From Radicibacter daui (GTDB lineage: Bacteria; Pseudomonadota; Alphaproteobacteria; Radicibacterales; Radicibacteraceae), in assembly GCA_030657355.1 (NCBI GenBank), contig CP131057.1:1-64000 (forward strand): DNA of 64,000 nt. Direction: 5' to 3'. Shown one piece after another: positions 59,755-64,000 of the stretch. The position numbers were made by a program, and so were the translations under genes. The notes beneath the pieces are model-generated. The model did no database searches. It worked only from the letters and a program-made list of their open reading frames with translations, and was not told the origin of the DNA. Position 1 is the stretch's first letter. Each line of letters begins with the position of its first letter.

Positions 59755-61938
59755 TTAGCCGATGAGACGCAGCAGCTGCTGCGGCATCTGGTTTGCCTGA
59801 GCCAGCATGGAGACGCCGGCCTGCATCAGGGTCTGGGACTTGGTGAAGGAGATCATTTCGGAAGCCATGTCGACATCATAGAAGGTGCCGCGGGCTGCCG
59901 AGGAGTTCTCCACCTGGGTCGAGATGTTGGCCTGGATGAACTCGAACCGGCTCTGCTGGGCACCGATGTTGGCAAGCCCGGTGTTGACGGTGTTGAGCGC
60001 GCTGTCCAGGGCGATGCTGGCCTTGCGGGCATCATCCTTGGTGTTGATGTTCATGCCGGTAAGGCCGAGGGCATCGACGGTCGCGGCGGTCATGTTGACG
60101 GTGAGATCGTCGCCCGCGATTTCAGAGACCTGGAACACGAAGTTCTGGCCGCTGCCTTCGCCGACATTGAACACCATCTGGGTCATGTCCTTGCTCCAGT
60201 CGAAGGTGTTGCCGCTGGACCCGAGGGTCAGTGACAGACCATTGGAGAACTGGACCGTCTGATCGCCATCCTTCTCGAGCTTCGCCTTGAGGACGGTGAC
60301 ACCGTCCGTCAGCTTGAAGGTCTTGTCGTCGGCGTCATAGGACAGGGCATAGGTGCCGGGCTGGGTGGTTGCGGACGCCTTGATGGTCTGGTTCACGCCC
60401 ATTTCGAAGCCATTATAGTCATCGTTATTGGCGGAAGCGGACTGGAAGCGTGCCGGGTTAGCACCGGAGGTGGGATCGAGACCGAGCAGGCGCTGCAGGC
60501 CGACCTGCAGTTCCGGCAGGGTGTCGAGAGAGGTGCTGGCCGTCGAGCTGAGGTTCAACGAGATGACGTTGTCAGCATCGGTGGTGCTGATGAGGTTCAG
60601 CTGGCCATTGTTGGTGGCGGAGAAGCCCTTGGCCTGGAAGGTCTGGTTGCCGACGACGAGGTTAACGTCGAAGGCGGAGCCATTCTTCGTGACCGTGACA
60701 CCGCTCGCCACGCCGTCGATGAAGCCGGCGGTGTTGGTGGTGTTAATGGAACCCGAGAAACCGGCCGTGGCGGTGTTGAGGCCGAAGGCGGTCTCGGAGT
60801 TGCCGATATTGAAGGTGCTGCCGCCCAGCAGGTTCTGCAGGTTGGTCTGGAAGGAGCCTGCGGTGCTGAGAGTAGAAGAAGCACTGGAACCATAATTGAT
60901 GGCCAGCACGTTGCCGCTGTCGCGGGTGCTGGTGAGCTTCAGCACGCCGCCGTCGGTGACGGTGACGGACGAAGCACGGAAGGTTTCACCATCGATGACA
61001 GCCTGGACGGTGTAGTCGCTGGCAGCGCCGGAAACGGTGATGTCAGCGGCGGCGGTGGTGCCCTGGACCACGCCGCTGGAGGCGTCGAGGTTCAGGAGTG
61101 AAGTGGTGTTGAAGCCGCTGGAGGTCGTGCCGGCGCCGGAGATGCTTTCGGCATAACCGACCTGAATGGTCGCGTTTTGCAGCAGATTGTTGATCTGCGT
61201 TTCCATCTCGCTGTCGGTATCGATGTTGGCAACCGAGGAGCCGACATCGAAAGCGATCTTGTTACCCGAGGCGGTGGTGCTGGTGAGCACGAGCACGCCG
61301 TTGGCCTGGACGTTGGAGGAACCGGTGAAGGTCTCGCCATCGATGGCCAGGGTAACAACACCGTCCTGGACATCGGCACCAACAGTGTTGGCGGCGCCGA
61401 ACACATGCTGGACATAGCCCGAGGAAGCGGCGGAGTTGAGCGTGCCGGCAAAACCGCCCGCACCGGAGTTGAGGCCGGAAGCGGACTTGTTGTTGTGCGA
61501 ATATTCAACCTGGCCCGAGCCGCCGGTGAGCAGCGAGGTGCCGTTGAAACGGGTCTGCTTGGCGGTGCTGTCGACCTGATCCATCAGCAGGCCGAATTCC
61601 TGCTGGGCGTAGGAGACTTCGGAAGCACCGAGGGTGTCGTTGACGACCTGGGTCGCCAGCACCTTCATGCGGTCGAGCATGTCGGAAATGTTGGAAAGGC
61701 CGCCGGCGGCCACCTGCAGCAGGGACGCGCCCTGTGAGGCGTTGCGGGCTGCCTGGCCAAGCGACGAGATCGTCGAGCGCATCTTGTTGCTGATGGAGAG
61801 CGACGCAGCGTCATCCATCGGCTTGGTGATGCGGGTGCCCGAGGACATACGGGCGATGGAGGAGGAAGAGGCGTTGCTGTTGACGTCCAGATTGCGCTTG
61901 GCAGTCAGGGCGGCAGTGTTGGTGCTAACGGAAATCAT
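59755..61938 (-). CDS. Flagellin, copy B (727 residues)
   Basis: Paralogue of copy A with the same length and only about 40 substitutions by eye, spread over residues 19-610. The last 130 residues are identical. The same three internal repeats and conserved end helices are present. It has its own promoter, leader and terminator. Tandem copies this close suggest recent duplication or gene conversion. Both could be co-assembled into one filament or used at different times. Confidence 0.95.
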   Translation of the reverse strand: MISVSTNTAALTAKRNLDVNSNASSSSIARMSSGTRITKPMDDAASLSISNKMRSTISSLGQAARNASQGASLLQVAAGGLSNISDMLDRMKVLATQVVNDTLGASEVSYAQQEFGLLMDQVDSTAKQTRFNGTSLLTGGSGQVEYSHNNKSASGLNSGAGGFAGTLNSAASSGYVQHVFGAANTVGADVQDGVVTLAIDGETFTGSSNVQANGVLVLTSTTASGNKIAFDVGSSVANIDTDSEMETQINNLLQNATIQVGYAESISGAGTTSSGFNTTSLLNLDASSGVVQGTTAAADITVSGAASDYTVQAVIDGETFRASSVTVTDGGVLKLTSTRDSGNVLAINYGSSASSTLSTAGSFQTNLQNLLGGSTFNIGNSETAFGLNTATAGFSGSINTTNTAGFIDGVASGVTVTKNGSAFDVNLVVGNQTFQAKGFSATNNGQLNLISTTDADNVISLNLSSTASTSLDTLPELQVGLQRLLGLDPTSGANPARFQSASANNDDYNGFEMGVNQTIKASATTQPGTYALSYDADDKTFKLTDGVTVLKAKLEKDGDQTVQFSNGLSLTLGSSGNTFDWSKDMTQMVFNVGEGSGQNFVFQVSEIAGDDLTVNMTAATVDALGLTGMNINTKDDARKASIALDSALNTVNTGLANIGAQQSRFEFIQANISTQVENSSAARGTFYDVDMASEMISFTKSQTLMQAGVSMLAQANQMPQQLLRLIG

Positions 61939-62000
61939 GACGGTGACCTCGCTTCTTGCGAATTACGCGTCTCGTACCTGAGACGGGAGCCATCACGGCT
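61939..62000 (-). promoter_or_regulatory. Structured 5' leader of flagellin B
   Basis: The layout matches that of copy A. A hairpin at 61988-62000 has stem AGCC/GGCT. A hairpin at 61968-61985 has a 6-bp stem with loop AGGTAC. A third, near 61949-61961, pairs TCGC with GCGA beside the GAGG site. Two changes relative to copy A in the second stem keep pairing (C-G to T-A, and G-U to G-C). Confidence 0.7.
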
Positions 62001-64000
62001 TATAGAGGCTTATATCCGGGCTCCGTGTGTTGCACAAGATTTTTAATAAAATTTGATCTAAATTTTTCCGAATTCAGAAAGGCGCTCTGTTCAAGCTTTT
62101 GGCGCAGGCCTTGACGCCAGCCGGAAAGCTGAGCCCTGTTTTCGGATAAGCGATTGCAAATGTTAACGAAAGAAGCCGCATCCTGCGCAATCAGCTGGCC
62201 AAGATCCAGATGAGAAAGGATGCTCGCCCCCACCCGTGCGGCATGCCTGTCACCGGCAAGACAGACGACGGGGACCCCCATCCACAGGGCTTCGAAGGTC
62301 GTGGTCGTCCCATTATAGGGCACGGTATCGAGGGCGATATCGATCCCGGCATAGGAAGCAAGATGCTCTGCCACGCTGCTGCGAGAGCCGAGGAAATGAA
62401 GCCGGCCGGCATCGATACCTTCGCTGGCGAAACGTGCCAGCAGCGCCGATCCCGTTCGTGGGTCGGCAAGGGCACGGGACTTCAGCACAAGACGCGAACC
62501 CGGCACGGCGCGCAGCACGGCGCTCCACAGCCGGATCGTGCGGTCCGACAGCTTGGCGATATTGTTGAAGCTGCCAAAGGTAAGGGGGGCATCCGGGCTG
62601 GCGGCGGCTTTCGGCACCGGAGCCTCCTCGGGCGGGCGATAGCATAAAAAGCCGTCCGGCAGCCGGATCAGGCTTTCCGTAGCATGGGCCTCATAGCCCG
62701 GCGGGTCGGCAATCGCATCGGTGATACGCCAGCCGATTGTGCCAAGGCCGGTCGTGTTTGGATAACCGAGCCAGGTGATCTGGGCCGGAGCGGGTTTAAG
62801 CGCAAAGATATCAAGCCGGTTGTCGGCGCTGTGGCCGGCAAGGTCGATCAGGATATCGATACCGTCGTCCCGCACGGTGCGGGCAATGACTTCAGCCGGG
62901 CGACCGACCGTGTCGCGCCAGCCATCCGCCAGTTTGCGCAGCCGGGCCGACTTGTCGTCCGGACGGGCAAGCTCGGCGTACAGAATGGCATCGAAACCGG
63001 TTTTTCCCTCAAGAAGGGGTTCCAGAAAGAAAGATACCGAATGCCAGCGCAGGTCCGGAGAGACGAACCCCAGACGCAGCCGGTCTCCCCGCCGGGAGAG
63101 GGATGCCGGAGCGGCGAGGGGCAGGGTGAAGCGCCGGCCCCAGTCTTCATGCTGGCGGCGGCTCTCTTCGGGCGGGGGGCCATCGACATAATTGCCGGTG
63201 AACAGGCGGTTGGAGGCGATGGCCGCGTTCTGTGGATCCAGCCTTTCGGCCTTCTCCAGCAGACAGAGGGCTTCCTCGGCCCGTGCACTCTCGGTCAGAC
63301 AGTTGGCAAGATTGGCCAGGGCCTCGGCATAGGCCGGGGTAATGGCGAGCGCCGCCTCAAGTTTTTCGACCGCAGCGCTGGTTTGCCCTCTCAGCTGCAG
63401 CACCCGGCCCAGATTGTTGAGCGCCACGGCATTGGCGCCGTCGCGGGCGATCGCTTTCTCAAGCAGCTGCTGTGCGGCCGGCAAGTCGCCTTGCTGGAGC
63501 AACAATGTAGCGGCGTTGACCTGGGCGGCGACATGATCGGGGGCAAGGGCAAGCAACTGGCGAAAGCAGCTCGATGCTTCTGGAAGGCGGCCCAGCCGCT
63601 TTAGCAGGTTGCCCTTGTTATTGAGGGCCTCAAGGTGCCCCGGCGCCAGTTCGATGGCACGGTCATAGCCGGCAAGCGCTGCTTCAATCTCTTCGGTCGA
63701 TGCCAGAAGATTGGCAAGATTGTAGTGGGCGCTGGCATAGGCGGGGTCAATCGTCAGGGCTTGGCCGAAGGCGTCTCTGGCCGCCGGCGCGTCGCCGGAC
63801 GCGATGAGGGCAGACCCCAGATTGTCGAGGATCACGGCGCTGGAAGGGGCGAGTTCGGCGGCCTTGCGCAACAAGGGGACGGCCTCTGCCGCTCGCCGTG
63901 TCTGGTTCAGCAGGGCACCGAGATTGTTGAGAAACCCGGGGTTCAGCGGGTCGAGCTCCAGCCCGCGTCGCAGCAGCCTCTCTTCATCGTCGCGTCGGCC
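62000..64000 (-). CDS. TPR protein with O-GlcNAc-transferase-like (GT41) domain, copy 3 (5' end outside window)
   Basis: At least 666 residues are visible and the frame stays open to the window edge, so the N terminus is missing. The visible N-terminal part is TPR units (LDPLNPGFLNNLGALLNQTR). The GT41 part has GFVSPDLRWHSVSFFLEPLL, LTFGSFNNIAKLSDRTIRLW and LDTVPYNGTTTTFEALWMGV. It lies directly upstream of flagellin B on the same strand, and the flagellin promoter starts inside its 3' end. That makes flagellin a probable acceptor, as for Caulobacter FlmG. A start seen at 63874 would truncate the TPR array and is not favoured. Confidence 0.88.
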   Translation of the reverse strand, partial: GRRDDEERLLRRGLELDPLNPGFLNNLGALLNQTRRAAEAVPLLRKAAELAPSSAVILDNLGSALIASGDAPAARDAFGQALTIDPAYASAHYNLANLLASTEEIEAALAGYDRAIELAPGHLEALNNKGNLLKRLGRLPEASSCFRQLLALAPDHVAAQVNAATLLLQQGDLPAAQQLLEKAIARDGANAVALNNLGRVLQLRGQTSAAVEKLEAALAITPAYAEALANLANCLTESARAEEALCLLEKAERLDPQNAAIASNRLFTGNYVDGPPPEESRRQHEDWGRRFTLPLAAPASLSRRGDRLRLGFVSPDLRWHSVSFFLEPLLEGKTGFDAILYAELARPDDKSARLRKLADGWRDTVGRPAEVIARTVRDDGIDILIDLAGHSADNRLDIFALKPAPAQITWLGYPNTTGLGTIGWRITDAIADPPGYEAHATESLIRLPDGFLCYRPPEEAPVPKAAASPDAPLTFGSFNNIAKLSDRTIRLWSAVLRAVPGSRLVLKSRALADPRTGSALLARFASEGIDAGRLHFLGSRSSVAEHLASYAGIDIALDTVPYNGTTTTFEALWMGVPVVCLAGDRHAARVGASILSHLDLGQLIAQDAASFVNICNRLSENRAQLSGWRQGLRQKLEQSAFLNSEKFRSNFIKNLVQHTEPGYKPL
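62009..62037 (-). promoter_or_regulatory. Candidate sigma-70-type promoter of flagellin B
   Basis: TTGTGC (62037-62032) and TATAAG (62014-62009) are 17 bp apart. The promoter lies inside the last codons of the upstream OGT-like gene. The predicted start is at the base of the first leader hairpin, as in copy A. Confidence 0.6.

Noticed and set aside
57087-59765. 892-codon plus-strand open frame opposite flagellin A
   Set aside because: It mirrors the flagellin gene on the other strand, has no ribosome-binding site or family features, and the flagellin reading is certain.
63874-64000. A start codon of the third OGT-like gene at 63874
   Set aside because: The reading frame continues upstream to the window edge with a good TPR pattern, so the true start is outside.

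Overview
The window looks like chromosomal DNA of a GC-rich, motile, Gram-negative alphaproteobacterium, most likely Rhodospirillales. The reasons are three tandem porins of the MKK(I/L)LLGTTALVAAAGF type, a DUF3576 lipoprotein, LpxI and LpxL homologues, an alphaproteobacterial LexA box (GTTC-N7-GTTC), a CcmFGI cytochrome c maturation set, and O-GlcNAc-transferase-like TPR proteins beside flagellin genes. The genus is inference. I see no insertion sequence, prophage, CRISPR array, rRNA or tRNA.

Layout. 1-5.4 kb (minus): a two-component pair (kinase cut by the window edge), a DegP/HtrA protease and an MsbA-like ABC exporter. 5.4-8.5 kb: glycolipid genes (a glycosyltransferase, an LpxL-type acyltransferase and a GT9 glycosyltransferase). 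8.6-11.3 kb: a TPR/GT9-like protein downstream of flgL. 11.4-13.8 kb (plus): a plasmid-like ParA with a small partner, and a JmjC/cupin oxygenase ending at a perfect 62-bp palindrome. 13.9-18.8 kb (minus): DUF3576 lipoprotein and three paralogous porins. 19-22.5 kb: two methyltransferases, a LysR regulator and a ThuA protein. 22.7-24.3 kb: LpxI and a SYLF-domain protein.

24.4-34.6 kb is a catabolic island. A minus-strand run of six touching genes encodes a three-subunit 2Fe-2S/FAD amine or imino-acid dehydrogenase, a DapA-like lyase, a GntR regulator and a cyclic-amide hydrolase. It diverges from a polar amino-acid-type ABC importer followed by a dienelactone hydrolase. A 21-bp inverted repeat sits between the two arms. 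34.6-39.3 kb holds an aromatic/aspartate aminotransferase, an EamA exporter with a divergent Lrp regulator, a ParDE toxin-antitoxin pair and an LhgO-like oxidoreductase. 39.4-39.9 kb has a LexA box in front of an unknown small gene. 40.4-44.6 kb: a YcjX/YcjF pair and a membrane sensor with a degenerate GGDEF domain.

44.9-64 kb mixes cytochrome c maturation (ccmI, ccmG, ccmF) with flagellar filament functions (fliS, a very long fliD, two nearly identical 727-residue flagellins) and three OGT-like TPR glycosyltransferases. The filament proteins are the most unusual part. FliD carries an insert with three repeats like those of phage tail proteins. The flagellins carry three internal repeats of about 113 residues. 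Both flagellin transcripts begin with a conserved, covarying hairpin leader behind matched promoters. With the nearby OGT-like enzymes, the region reads as a system that builds, decorates and regulates an unusually large flagellar filament.
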